From the NCBI GenBank assembly GCA_900770165.1, contig CAAGJJ010000184.1, forward strand, positions 3,268 through 67,267: a DNA stretch of 64,000 nucleotides. The letters are read 5' to 3'. This document shows, piece after piece, positions 1 through 9,458 of the stretch; position 1 is the first letter of the stretch, and the number at the start of each line of letters is the position of its first letter. Position numbers and translations under genes: made by a program. The notes beneath the pieces are model-generated. The model saw only the letters and a list, made by a program, of their open reading frames with translations. It was not told the DNA's origin and ran no database searches. This DNA is from Clostridia bacterium. GTDB lineage: Bacteria; Bacillota; Clostridia; Oscillospirales; Acutalibacteraceae.

Positions 1-1715
1 AAGGAATGTGTATAAATAAATTCAGCGAATACATCATCTTTCAAAATTTCTGATATTTTCTTATTCAATAAGCTTTTATTTTTTATGTCTGGCTGACCTT
101 TACGATTTCTAAGAGGAGACCTACTAGAGCTAGTGTAGCTACCACTAATAGTTTTTATTGATCCACTGTCTTTTTCTTGAATAGGTATTATTTTATTTTG
201 GGGATTATTTTCTGTATCAATATCATTGTTCGTATTCGGAAGTAGATTGATCATGCCCTGCAATAATAATGTATGTGCTTCACAAAGCTCATTAGGTTGT
301 TTGCTCTGATCTTGCATTGCTGATTTAAACTCTTCGTTAGATTTTTTTAGGGCCTCGTTTTGTTGTCTTAATTCTTGCAATAATGAATTAAGCTCTTCAT
401 TAGATTGTCTAAGTTGCTCGTTTTTTTCTTGCAATGATAATGCAAATGTTTCATGAGCCTCTATGTACCCATTTAATCTTTCAAGTTCTTGTTCTAGTGA
501 AGCATTTCTTTGCATATGAGAATATGTGACTGGTATTGAATAGTTTTCACGCAGAAGCTTTACAGACTCTACTACGGTAGATAAAACACTATTCATAAGT
601 TTTGATGTGGATTTTTTGACCTGCAATAGAAGATCTAGCAGTTCAGCTGCTTGCAAATCATATTTTTCACTTTGCGTTTTTATAATTGTGGCAATATTAG
701 AATAAGTTTTTCCTTTATTTTTTGGATATTCGGAACACAGTTGTTTATAAATTTCATCTTTATTTTTTTTAAGATTTTCAACTTCTGTCTGAAGACTAAG
801 TATATTATCATAATTTTCTTTTAACGCTTTTTGTATTTCGCATGCTTTAAAGTAATTTTCACAGTAAACATTAATACTAGTATTAAATTTTTTACGGTAC
901 TCACTTTCAGAAATGTTATTTTTTAAACTACTATTTTTTAAAATTTTTTTATTATCGTTAAGTTTACTTTTGCAAGTAAAAAAATCTGCTTCTAGTTCAT
1001 AAACTGAGATATTTATTTTATTAAGCTGCGTACGGATATTTTCAAATTGAGATTCAAAGTTACTTTCTGCGTTTTTTACTTTATAGAAATCTGTATAGGA
1101 AAATTCTTCTATAATTTTTGCATATTCCTCAGGTATTCGAATTTTATAAGGTTCTTCTTTAGCAAATAACTCTAATGCTTTTTCAAATGCCGATTGTTGT
1201 ATAAAGTAACGACTATCAAGCTGTTTATTATTTAGAATTTTTTCAAATATATCTTTTAAGTTAACTTGATTTTCTGTAGTAGGGTTATCTTTTATTTCAA
1301 CTTTTTGATTTTTTTCATCAGATTTATCATCTGCTTCAGCTTTTATTTCTTCTGCATTAGGTTTGTCGATTGTTTTATCTTCTTGTATTTCCCCAGCAGG
1401 GTTTAATTCAACTGGATTTTCTAAACCAGAAGGGTCTAAATCAAATAATTGTTCAGACGTTTCAGCTTGTATGTTTTCTATATTAGGTTTGTCGTTTGCT
1501 TCAACTTCTTGATTTTTTTCACAAGGAGTATTCTTTGCTTTAATTGAATTTTCTACGCGAGAAGCATTTAAATCAGATAATGTTGAAGCTTGTTCTATAT
1601 TGCTACTACCAAGAAATGGTGATAGTACTGGGTCCATTGCAAAAACATTACTTGCTGTTTCATTTACACTAAATAGTAAAACTAAAGCTAAAGCTGTTAT
1701 TCTTTTTAAATTCAC
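1..1715 (-). CDS. Secreted coiled-coil protein of unknown function, 3' end outside window
   Basis: The frame is open from a GTG at 1715 (TAGGAGA five bases upstream) to the window edge, at least 571 codons, so the C terminus is missing. The first ~26 residues form a signal peptide (charged MNLKR, hydrophobic ALALVLLFSV, cleavage near VFA). Residues ~40-150 are acidic low-complexity sequence with recurring DKPN, EKNQ and EIKAE blocks. The remainder is Lys/Glu/Gln/Asn-rich with heptad-like patterns, including a long segment of repeated LQE, NEEL and QQNEAL units, as in an extended coiled coil. No enzymatic motif is seen. It lies downstream of another secreted protein on the same strand, close to the LRR-RING array. 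I infer an exported structural or effector-like protein. The family is not recognised. Confidence 0.8.
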   Translation of the reverse strand, partial: MNLKRITALALVLLFSVNETASNVFAMDPVLSPFLGSSNIEQASTLSDLNASRVENSIKAKNTPCEKNQEVEANDKPNIENIQAETSEQLFDLDPSGLENPVELNPAGEIQEDKTIDKPNAEEIKAEADDKSDEKNQKVEIKDNPTTENQVNLKDIFEKILNNKQLDSRYFIQQSAFEKALELFAKEEPYKIRIPEEYAKIIEEFSYTDFYKVKNAESNFESQFENIRTQLNKINISVYELEADFFTCKSKLNDNKKILKNSSLKNNISESEYRKKFNTSINVYCENYFKACEIQKALKENYDNILSLQTEVENLKKNKDEIYKQLCSEYPKNKGKTYSNIATIIKTQSEKYDLQAAELLDLLLQVKKSTSKLMNSVLSTVVESVKLLRENYSIPVTYSHMQRNASLEQELERLNGYIEAHETFALSLQEKNEQLRQSNEELNSLLQELRQQNEALKKSNEEFKSAMQDQSKQPNELCEAHTLLLQGMINLLPNTNNDIDTENNPQNKIIPIQEKDSGSIKTISGSYTSSSRSPLRNRKGQPDIKNKSLLNKKISEILKDDVFAEFIYTHS

Positions 1716-1749
1716 AATTTTCTCCTATCTATTTACTTTATAATGTTCT

Positions 1750-1778
1750 CAAGGAAGATTTTAAATAAATCTTCCTTG
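1750..1778. terminator. Hairpin between the two secreted-protein genes
   Basis: Perfect 12-bp arms CAAGGAAGATTT / AAATCTTCCTTG surround a 5-base loop. The T-run (TTTTTT) follows on the plus strand, so it is a better plus-strand terminator. For the minus-strand genes it may only partly terminate or may stabilise the mRNA end. Confidence 0.5.
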
Positions 1779-1791
1779 TTTTTTAGAACTA

Positions 1792-3015
1792 TTACTTACC
1801 ACCGTCTGGTATTGGCTGATCTTCATTGGAATTACTTGTGTCTCCTTGTGATGAGCCTGCTGCTCTTCGATTTGTCCAGAGTAAATCCGTAGTTGACAAA
1901 ATAGTGCCGCCTTTATTGCCGTTAGATCCACCTGCTGAAGGAGCTGAACTCTGGTCTGAATTTTGTTGTGTTTGTGATTCATCTTTTGATTGGTTACCTT
2001 GTAGTTGTGGAGCATTTTGTTCATTAGCAACTACAGGCTTATTTGCTAGTGTGTTAACTTTTTCAGTTAATTGTTGATTTAAATTTACAAAATTATCTAG
2101 ATTTTCCCTGAAATCCTTATTAGATATGCAAAGGTCAATCTTCATTTCATTAAGATTACCCTGTTTTAATTTTAACTCCTCTACAAACTCTGCAACTTTT
2201 TTAGAGTACTCTTCATAGGCCTGATTAGCTGATTCTGGTAATTTATCAGCAGCTCCCACTAGGCTAGTACTAATCCCTGTTATTTCTGTATTTCCAAATT
2301 TATCTGCATAAACTTTTGTTTTTTTAGTGTAGTCTTTTATTTTGTCAGCTATTTCTTTATATGAATTTATAAATTCTTCACCTGTTATAAATACTTTAGC
2401 AACACCTATTTTAACTTTGCCATTATCATAAAGTTTGTTAAGAACAGATAAATTTACATTTGTTTCAATTTTACCGCCAGCTAACTGTAACAATATTTTA
2501 CCTGTGTCTTTTCCAGCTGGTAGATCTATATCTGCTAATTCATTACTATTTGATAAGGAAATTTCTGTTATGCCGCATTCCTTTTCAAATTCAACACCTA
2601 TGTGAGCTTTGAGATTATCACCACTACCATTTATTATTTGAACATTATTTTTAGAACAATCCCAACTACTTATATGAGCGTCCTCCGATACTGTATCTAT
2701 AATAGAACACATTTCGTCATCAAATTTAATTTTTACATTATAATTGTTTTCTTGCATACAATTATATAGTGTATCAGTTCCTAAAGCTGCTGCAAACTTT
2801 TTAATTGTTTCTATTTTGGCTAGGTCTGCATTAGTCTCTTTTGCAGCATGTGTCACTATGCTATCGCTATTAAATTGAACATTATCACCTTTTTTGGCAT
2901 ACATGTCCGCCTCTTGAGTTGCAGCATCACCTTCAGCAAAACCTATTAGCTGAGAAAAAGATGATAAAGTTAGAATTGACATAATTGATGCCAAAACACG
3001 TATTTTTAATTTCAT
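1792..3015 (-). CDS. Secreted protein of unknown function
   Basis: This 407-residue product starts with a signal peptide (MKLKIRVLASIMSILTL, cleavage near residue 28). GGAGG sits seven bases before the ATG. Residues ~40-200 look like a beta-rich globular domain with several cysteines. Residues ~215-330 are Lys/Glu-rich helices likely to form coiled coils. The C-terminal ~75 residues are Gln/Ser/Asn/Gly-rich and disordered, ending with no LPxTG-like sorting signal. The gene precedes another exported coiled-coil gene on the same strand and lies near the LRR-RING array. Nothing shows an enzymatic activity. Export is well supported but the role is unknown. Confidence 0.8.
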   Translation of the reverse strand: MKLKIRVLASIMSILTLSSFSQLIGFAEGDAATQEADMYAKKGDNVQFNSDSIVTHAAKETNADLAKIETIKKFAAALGTDTLYNCMQENNYNVKIKFDDEMCSIIDTVSEDAHISSWDCSKNNVQIINGSGDNLKAHIGVEFEKECGITEISLSNSNELADIDLPAGKDTGKILLQLAGGKIETNVNLSVLNKLYDNGKVKIGVAKVFITGEEFINSYKEIADKIKDYTKKTKVYADKFGNTEITGISTSLVGAADKLPESANQAYEEYSKKVAEFVEELKLKQGNLNEMKIDLCISNKDFRENLDNFVNLNQQLTEKVNTLANKPVVANEQNAPQLQGNQSKDESQTQQNSDQSSAPSAGGSNGNKGGTILSTTDLLWTNRRAAGSSQGDTSNSNEDQPIPDGGK

Positions 3016-3080
3016 ATGGGTCCTCCAATAATTTTTTAATTTAATCTATGTAAACTTATAATAAAATAAGTAAATTAGAA

Positions 3081-3659
3081 TTAATCTATAGACAAAATGC
3101 TAACATCTATAGAAGAACCAAAAGGTGTTTTTTCTCGAGTATTTGCATCGTAAGTATCAATAATCAACCTACCATGAAATACTCCTGTAGATATTTTTTT
3201 ATCGAATCTTAATTTATCTATAGAATATCCTGGCAAAATCCCTCCCGATTCACAAACTATAACAGTATTATCTTCCGATGACTGTGTATCTGATGATCCT
3301 TCCAAATCTTTTTCGTTCATCTCCAAAGAGAGGCTTATTATCTGGTTAGAATCGCCGTGGTTTTTATAAGAAAATATTCCTATGTTATTTTCTTTATCGT
3401 ATAAAATACTTTTAGAGCAGTCGATAGTTATTTGATTTTCTACCGTTTCAACTGTATCTTCAAATCTTTTAGCGTCTTTACTTAATCTAATATTTTCATT
3501 TTTATGTGTAGAAAAGTATATAAAAATTGCTAAGAAGATGAAAAGTAATAAAAGAAGTATAGCAATTAAAATTTTATATATTTTTTTCTTTTTGCTATCT
3601 TTTTTATCAGTTGTACTTAATTCTTTATTTTCTTCAGTACTTTTTTTTGTATCGTCCAT
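3081..3659 (-). CDS. Single-pass membrane protein with small extracytoplasmic domain
   Basis: I place the start at the ATG at 3659 (192 residues), because the longer reading to 3776 adds a hydrophobic AT-rich leader without a ribosome site. GGGGAG lies 13 bases before this ATG, which is rather far. The order is an acidic/Lys-rich cytoplasmic tail, a KKKK stop-transfer-like start, one strongly hydrophobic helix (ILIAILLLLLFIFLAIFIYF) and an outside domain of ~120 residues. The end of that domain (ESGGILPGYSIDKLRF, then a DTYDANT strand) recalls small Firmicute membrane proteins with a beta-sandwich domain. This recollection is from family knowledge and was not searched. It has the same direction as the two secreted genes downstream and may be co-expressed with them. 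Confidence 0.65.
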   Translation of the reverse strand: MDDTKKSTEENKELSTTDKKDSKKKKIYKILIAILLLLLFIFLAIFIYFSTHKNENIRLSKDAKRFEDTVETVENQITIDCSKSILYDKENNIGIFSYKNHGDSNQIISLSLEMNEKDLEGSSDTQSSEDNTVIVCESGGILPGYSIDKLRFDKKISTGVFHGRLIIDTYDANTREKTPFGSSIDVSILSID

Positions 3660-4160
3660 GAATTTCGACCAACTCCCCAAATTATAGAAAATAAACCATA
3701 AAATTCTACAAAACGCAAATAAATATAAAAAAGAATAAACATACGTTTTGTACACCACAGTATATATATTTAACACAGTTGTCTAAAAAAGTCTAGTCCT
3801 GACGCCAATTTCATGATTAAGAACAAAAATTGGTTATATTTATTAGATTTTTCATATTTATTTATATACAAAATTTTTAGTTTTTTTGTAATCTATGTTC
3901 GTGTCATTCTTAGATGGAAATTTTATCCTTATTGGATAATATAGTTAAAAACATATTATTAAAACAAAAAAATAGAGACTTAATAATAATCTTATATCAT
4001 TATTAAATCTCTATTTATATTTAAGTATATATTTATTAACTATATTCTATTAGGTTAAATGTGCAGATTTTTTAGCCGCTTATATTATGCACGCTTATTA
4101 TATGTGAATCAAATTTAATTATTATCATCGTTTTACCATAAAATTTGGATAAAACGTCAA
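3660..4160. other. Intergenic region between divergent genes
   Basis: About 500 AT-rich bases separate the minus-strand membrane-protein gene from the first LRR-RING gene. No coding frame with a ribosome site is convincing. The only clear structure is the inverted repeat at 3971-4017, listed separately. Confidence 0.5.
3971..4017. repeat. Inverted repeat between divergent genes
   Basis: Arms of about 17 bases (AATAGAGACTTAATAAT and its near-perfect complement, one mismatch) flank a short loop. It is terminator-shaped and bounded by A/T runs on both sides, yet neither flanking gene ends here. It may mark a lost gene, or it may insulate the divergent promoters. Confidence 0.5.
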
Positions 4161-4189
4161 TGTACAAAATTAATTATGTGTTTTATAAT
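4161..4189 (+). promoter_or_regulatory. Sigma-A-type promoter of the first LRR-RING gene
   Basis: TGTACA (4161) and a consensus TATAAT (4184) are separated by 17 bases. This leaves a leader of about 40 bases before the AGGAGG and ATG at 4237. Confidence 0.6.
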
Positions 4190-4236
4190 ATAAAAGGCTT
4201 TGAGAATAAAGTAAAATAAAAATTAGGAGGTATTTA

Positions 4237-6477
4237 ATGTTAAAAAAAGTAGTAGGTGTAGGATTTATGGCGGTTCTTGCATTTATTTTAAGTTTGACAG
4301 TATATGCAGAGCCAGAACCTGATTTGATTTTTGAGGAGGAGACGGGACATTTAACTATTAGCAAATGTATAGAGACCCACAGATTGTGTGATATGGTTCC
4401 CCTTTTATTTCAAGACGTTCAAACCATAACAATTAAAGATGGTGTATCGAAAATTAGTGAAGGCGCCTTTTATGGATGCAGTAATTTAACTTCTATAACT
4501 ATTCCAAATAGTGTACAGACAATCGGCAAAAGTGCATTTGCGAATTGCGAAAGTTTACAGAATGTAGTTATGCCAAATAATTTAACAGCTATTGAAGAAG
4601 AAACTTTTATTAATTGTTTGGATTTGAAATCTGTAATTATTCCAGATAGTGTAAGTAAGATAGGCAAAGGCGCATTTAAAAGATGTGTAAGTTTACAAAA
4701 GGTAGTTATACCAAATGGTGTGACAGTTATTGAGGAAGAAACTTTTTACAATTGTAAAAGGTTAGATTCTATAGTTATTCCAAACAAAGTAGAATCTATT
4801 GGAAAAAATGCGTTTTGTATGTGTATGGATTTAAAATCTATAACTATACAAGATGGTGTAAAGACAATAGGTGAAAATGCATTTCAAGAGTGTAGTAATT
4901 TAACTTCTATAACTATTCCAAACAGCGTAAAGATTATTGGCAGAAATGCATTTTTGAAATGTATTAAATTGAAAGAAGTAACATTATCGAACAATTTAGA
5001 AAAGCTTGAACAAGAAACATTTAATTGTTGTGGTTTAACTTCTATAACTATTCCAGGCAGTGTTAAAACAATTGATGCACATGTATTTAAAAATTGTGAT
5101 AAATTAACTTCTGTAACATTAGGATATGGTGTAGAATGCATAGGAGAATGCGCTTTTGATGAATGTAGATATTTAAAAGAAATAAATATTCCAAACAGTG
5201 TGAGAAAAATAGGTAAATGTTCTTTTAAACGCTGTGAAAATTTAGAAAAAGTAAATATTCCAGATAGTGTAACAGAGATTGGTACAGTAGCTTTTGGATT
5301 TTGTACAGAATTAACTTGTGTAAATATTTTAGGTGATGTAACAACTATTGAAAACGGAACTTTTAGTTTTTGTACAAATTTAACTTCTGTTGTTCTTCCA
5401 AATAGCGTAAAAACTATTGGTAAGAATGCATTTTACATGTGTACAAGTTTAAAAGAAATGAATATTCCAAATAGTGTGACAGATATTGGAGAGGGTGCTT
5501 TCCAGGAATGTACGAATTTACAGAAGATAGTTGTACCAAGTGGTGTAACAACTATTAAAGAAAAAACCTTTGCTAGTTGTAAAAGCTTACAAGTATTGCC
5601 TATCTCAAATAATGTAAATATAATAGGAAATTATGCATTTTGTGGATGTGATGGATTATGCTTCATAATTGTTCCAGATAGTGTAACATATATTGGAGAA
5701 GGCAGCTTCCAAGATTGTAAAAATATAATTTCAATGATTATCTCAAAGCGTGTTACAACTATTGGTGCAAGTGCATTTCAAGGTTGTAGTAGTATAGTTT
5801 CAATAAACATTCCAGACAAATTAACAAGTATTAGTGAACGTACATTTCAGGATTGTACAAATATGATCTTTATAACTATTCCAAGCAGTGTGAAAGAAAT
5901 TGGACCATTGGCATTTTTTAATTGTAAAAGCTTACGAGTGTTGCCTAGCTTAAATAATATAAATATAATAGGAAATTATGCATTTTATGGGTGTTATGGA
6001 TTACGATTTGTAAAGATTCCAAATAGTGTGACATATATTGGAGAAGGCGCTTTTCAGGCATGTGTGAATTTACAGAGTGTAAGTATAGCAAGCAGTGTGA
6101 AAGAAATTGGACAAATGGCATTTGCTGATTGTATAGAGTTAAGAAAAATTACTGTGAAACCCGGAAGCTCTTTAAATATTATTAATTTAAAAACAGCATT
6201 TGGAAACGTTATTTATCAAGCCGACATAATTGGAATAGATATACACGGAGTAGATTTAATAAGAATAAATAATGTAAATGAATTAATATTTCAAGGCGAA
6301 GACTGTGTGTGTCCGATATGTCTGGGTGAGTTTGGCCAAAGGCCTGAAACAATTGTGGACCTTGCTTGTGGTGTAAACATGCATCATTATTTACATGAAG
6401 AATGTTTTAATAAATTATGTGAAGAAGAGGGTCCAATATTTTGTTGCCCAGTTTGTCGAAAACCATACAGAATATAA
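4237..6477 (+). CDS. Secreted BspA-type LRR protein with C-terminal RING finger
   Basis: The 746-residue protein begins at an ATG preceded by AGGAGG. Residues 1-24 are a signal peptide ending VYA. A short N-cap (EETGHLTISKCIE) shared with its paralogues follows. About 25 LRR_5 (BspA/Treponema pallidum type) repeats of 23 residues then run to ~640, with the pattern IG..AF..C..L..I.IP.SV. After a linker, C692, C695, C711, H717, H720, C723, C737 and C740 give a complete RING-type zinc-ligand set (CPIC ... HYLHEEC ... CPVC). LRR_5 repeats are known as surface binding modules. RING fingers recruit ubiquitin-charged E2 enzymes in eukaryotes. I infer an exported candidate E3 ligase with an LRR substrate-recognition part. 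No anchoring motif is present. A different zinc-binding role remains possible. Confidence 0.88.
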   Translation: MLKKVVGVGFMAVLAFILSLTVYAEPEPDLIFEEETGHLTISKCIETHRLCDMVPLLFQDVQTITIKDGVSKISEGAFYGCSNLTSITIPNSVQTIGKSAFANCESLQNVVMPNNLTAIEEETFINCLDLKSVIIPDSVSKIGKGAFKRCVSLQKVVIPNGVTVIEEETFYNCKRLDSIVIPNKVESIGKNAFCMCMDLKSITIQDGVKTIGENAFQECSNLTSITIPNSVKIIGRNAFLKCIKLKEVTLSNNLEKLEQETFNCCGLTSITIPGSVKTIDAHVFKNCDKLTSVTLGYGVECIGECAFDECRYLKEINIPNSVRKIGKCSFKRCENLEKVNIPDSVTEIGTVAFGFCTELTCVNILGDVTTIENGTFSFCTNLTSVVLPNSVKTIGKNAFYMCTSLKEMNIPNSVTDIGEGAFQECTNLQKIVVPSGVTTIKEKTFASCKSLQVLPISNNVNIIGNYAFCGCDGLCFIIVPDSVTYIGEGSFQDCKNIISMIISKRVTTIGASAFQGCSSIVSINIPDKLTSISERTFQDCTNMIFITIPSSVKEIGPLAFFNCKSLRVLPSLNNINIIGNYAFYGCYGLRFVKIPNSVTYIGEGAFQACVNLQSVSIASSVKEIGQMAFADCIELRKITVKPGSSLNIINLKTAFGNVIYQADIIGIDIHGVDLIRINNVNELIFQGEDCVCPICLGEFGQRPETIVDLACGVNMHHYLHEECFNKLCEEEGPIFCCPVCRKPYRI
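6310..6456 (+). other. RING-finger domain, copy 1
   Basis: Ligand spacing is C-x2-C-x15-C-x5-H-x2-H-x2-C-x13-C-x2-C. The C3-to-H4 gap is longer than the usual 1-3 residues. The order of ligands and the CPxC ends match the RING-H2 pattern. Confidence 0.8.
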
Positions 6478-6560
6478 TAAAAAAATTACTACATATTAAA
6501 CGGGATTATAGTTAATACAAGCTTTAAGGCAAAGTTAAAGAAATTAAAGGAGTTTCAAAA

Positions 6561-9458
6561 TTGAAAAAAAAGGTAAAAATATTAATTGGTGTCTGTTTGA
6601 TGATGATGCTTTCATTAAGCATAAGTTTATCAGTACATGCGGGCTCTGAGCTATCTTGCTGCTGTAGCTATGAATTCGATGAAAAAACAGGCAATCTAAT
6701 TATTGGAAAAGATATTGAAAACAGAACAGTAGAGGACATTATTGATTTTAATAAAAACAGTATAAAAACTGTAACAATTAGAAAAAGTGTAACAAAAATT
6801 AGCAAAAAAGCATTTTACGGATGTAAAAATCTAACTTCAATAACTATTCCGGAGAATGTAGCGAATATTGATGAAAGTGCATTTGAACAATGCATAAATT
6901 TACAGGAAATAATTATGCCGGGTAAATTATCTAAAATAGAAAATTGCACATTTAAAGGCTGCATAAATCTAAAACATATAACTATTTTAGATGGAATAAC
7001 AGAAATTGGCGATTATGCATTTGAGAAGTGTAAAAATTTAAAAGAAATAACAATTCCTCCAAGTGTGACAAAAATTGGTGAAGGTGCATTTATTAAATGC
7101 AGAGATTTAACTTCATTGACAATACCGGTTAGTGTGACGGAAGTTGGAGAAAGTGCGTTTTGGGGTTGTAGCGGTTTAAAATCAATGGACATACCCTGCA
7201 ACATTAAAAAAATTAATGCAAAAACCTTTGCTTTTTGCAATAATTTAACTTCTATAACTATCCCAAGCAATATACAGTCTATCGGTAATTATGCATTTCA
7301 AAGTTGCCTAAATTTAGAAGAAGTGGAAATTATAAATGGTGTAACAACTATTGGAAAAGGTGCATTTTTAGAGTGTAAAAACTTAACTTCAGTAGAAATT
7401 CCAGGTAGCGTAACAACTATTGGTGCCAGTGCATTTAAACAATGTGTAAATTTACAGGAAATAACTATGCCGGGTAAATTATCTAAAATAGAAAATTGCA
7501 CATTTAAAGGTTGCATAAATTTAAAACGTGTAACTATTTTAGGCGAAATAACAGAGATTGGCGATTATGCATTTGAGAAGTGTAAAAGTTTAAAAGAAAT
7601 AACAATCCCTCAAAGTGTAACAAAAATTGGAGAAGGTGCATTCTTAGAGTGTGAAAACTTAACTTCAGTAGAAATTCCAGGTAGCGTAACAGCCATTGGC
7701 ATCAGTGCGTTTGAACAATGTATGAATTTACAGGAAATAATTGTACCGGGTAAATTAGACAAAATAGAAAATAGCACATTTAAAGGTTGCATAAATTTAA
7801 AACGTGTAACTATTTTAGATGGAGTAACAGAGATTGGCGATTATGTATTTGAGAAGTGTAAAAGTTTAAAAGAAATAACAATCCCTCAAAGTGTAACAAA
7901 AATTGGTGAAGGTGCATTTTTAGAGTGTGAAAACTTAACTTCAGTAGAAATTCCAGGTAGCATAACAACTATTGGTGCCAGTGCATTTAAACAATGTGTA
8001 AATTTACAGGAAATAACTATACCAGGTAAATTAGACAAAATAGAAAATTGCACATTTAAAGGCTGCATAAATCTAAAACGTGTAACTATTTTAAACGGAG
8101 TAACAGAGATTAGCGATTATGCATTTGTAATGTGTAAAAGATTAAAAGAGATAACGATTCCTCCAAGTGTGACAAAAATTGGTGAAGGTTCGTTTGGAGG
8201 TTGTAGAAGTTTAGAATCAATGAATATACCATGTGACGTAAAGAAAATTAAAGCAAAGACCTTTGCATATTGCGATAATTTAACTTCTGTAACTATCCCA
8301 AGCAATGTAAAGTATATAGACAATTATGCATTCAAAAATTGCACAAATTTAAAAATAGTAGAAATTCCAAATGGTGCAACAACTATTGGAGAGAGTGCAT
8401 TTTTAGGATGCGAGAATCTAACTTCGGTAAAAATTCCAGATAGCGTAACAACCGTTGGTACCAGTGCATTTGAACAATGCATAAATTTACAGGAAATAAT
8501 TATGCCGGGTAAATTATCTAAAATAGAAAATTGCACATTTAAAGGCTGCATAAATTTAAAACATGTAACTATTTTAGATGGAGTAACGGAGATTGGTGAT
8601 TATGCATTTGAGATGTGTAAAAGCTTAAAAGAAATAACAATTCCTCAAAAAGTGACAAAGATTGGTGAAGGTGCATTTATTAAATGCAGAAATTTAACTT
8701 CATTGACAATACCGGTTAGTGTGACGGAAGTTGGAGAAAGTGCATTTTGGGGTTGCAGCGGTTTAAAATCAATGGACATACCTTATGGCATAAAAAAAAT
8801 TAATGCAAAAACCTTTGCTTTTTGCAATAATTTAACTTCTATAACTATCCCAAGCAACATACAGTCTATCGGTAATTATGCATTTCAAAATTGCCTAAAT
8901 TTAGAAAAAGTGAAAATTCTAAATGGTGTAACAACTATTGGAGAAGGTGCATTTTTAGAATGTGAAAACTTAACTTCAGTAGAAATTCCAGATAGCGTAA
9001 CAACCATTAATACAAGTGCATTTTTAGAATGTATAAATCTACGTAAAGTAATAATTCCAAGCAAAATAACTGAAATATGTGATTATACATTTAAGGGTTG
9101 TGAACGTTTAGAATCTGTAACCATTTCTAATAGTGTAAAGATTATTGGAAAAGGATCATTTCAAAATTGTGCAAGATTAAAGGAACTGATTATTCCTGAT
9201 AATGTAACAACTATTAAAGAAAAGGCATTTTTAGGATGTACAGAGTTGCAAAAAGTAGCTATTCCAAATAAATTAAAAAGTATTGAGAATTATGCGTTTG
9301 CATATTGTGAGAGATTAAAATCTATAACCATTTCTGAAGGTGCAGAGGCTATTGGAGAAGGATCATTTCAAAATTATGAAAGATTAGAGAAGTTAACTAT
9401 TTCTAATAATGTAATAACCATTAAAGAAAAAGCGTTTTTAGGATGTATAAATTTATAA
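6561..9458 (+). CDS. Secreted BspA-type LRR protein, interrupted before its RING domain
   Basis: The start is a TTG at 6561 with AAAGGAG eight bases upstream. The reading frame gives 965 residues. A signal peptide (to about residue 27) and the N-cap NLIIGKDIE are followed by about 38 repeats of 23 residues (KIG..AF..C..L..I.IP.SV). The frame ends at TAA 9456 in the middle of an LRR. The same frame continues after a second TAA (9471) through more LRRs into an intact RING finger ending at 9920. The ancestral gene was therefore probably 6561-9920. Repeats are strongly homogenised: a 276-bp (4-LRR) unit recurs at about 7348, 7624 and 7900, and a ~540-bp block at 6879 recurs 1587 bp later. It could be a truncated secreted LRR protein or a pseudogene. 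Confidence 0.8.
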   Translation: MKKKVKILIGVCLMMMLSLSISLSVHAGSELSCCCSYEFDEKTGNLIIGKDIENRTVEDIIDFNKNSIKTVTIRKSVTKISKKAFYGCKNLTSITIPENVANIDESAFEQCINLQEIIMPGKLSKIENCTFKGCINLKHITILDGITEIGDYAFEKCKNLKEITIPPSVTKIGEGAFIKCRDLTSLTIPVSVTEVGESAFWGCSGLKSMDIPCNIKKINAKTFAFCNNLTSITIPSNIQSIGNYAFQSCLNLEEVEIINGVTTIGKGAFLECKNLTSVEIPGSVTTIGASAFKQCVNLQEITMPGKLSKIENCTFKGCINLKRVTILGEITEIGDYAFEKCKSLKEITIPQSVTKIGEGAFLECENLTSVEIPGSVTAIGISAFEQCMNLQEIIVPGKLDKIENSTFKGCINLKRVTILDGVTEIGDYVFEKCKSLKEITIPQSVTKIGEGAFLECENLTSVEIPGSITTIGASAFKQCVNLQEITIPGKLDKIENCTFKGCINLKRVTILNGVTEISDYAFVMCKRLKEITIPPSVTKIGEGSFGGCRSLESMNIPCDVKKIKAKTFAYCDNLTSVTIPSNVKYIDNYAFKNCTNLKIVEIPNGATTIGESAFLGCENLTSVKIPDSVTTVGTSAFEQCINLQEIIMPGKLSKIENCTFKGCINLKHVTILDGVTEIGDYAFEMCKSLKEITIPQKVTKIGEGAFIKCRNLTSLTIPVSVTEVGESAFWGCSGLKSMDIPYGIKKINAKTFAFCNNLTSITIPSNIQSIGNYAFQNCLNLEKVKILNGVTTIGEGAFLECENLTSVEIPDSVTTINTSAFLECINLRKVIIPSKITEICDYTFKGCERLESVTISNSVKIIGKGSFQNCARLKELIIPDNVTTIKEKAFLGCTELQKVAIPNKLKSIENYAFAYCERLKSITISEGAEAIGEGSFQNYERLEKLTISNNVITIKEKAFLGCINL

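Noticed and set aside
4470..8551. Minus-strand open frames of 60-85 codons within the LRR genes
   Set aside because: They are antisense shadows of the regular 69-bp repeats, with no ribosome sites. They repeat with the same period as the sense repeats.
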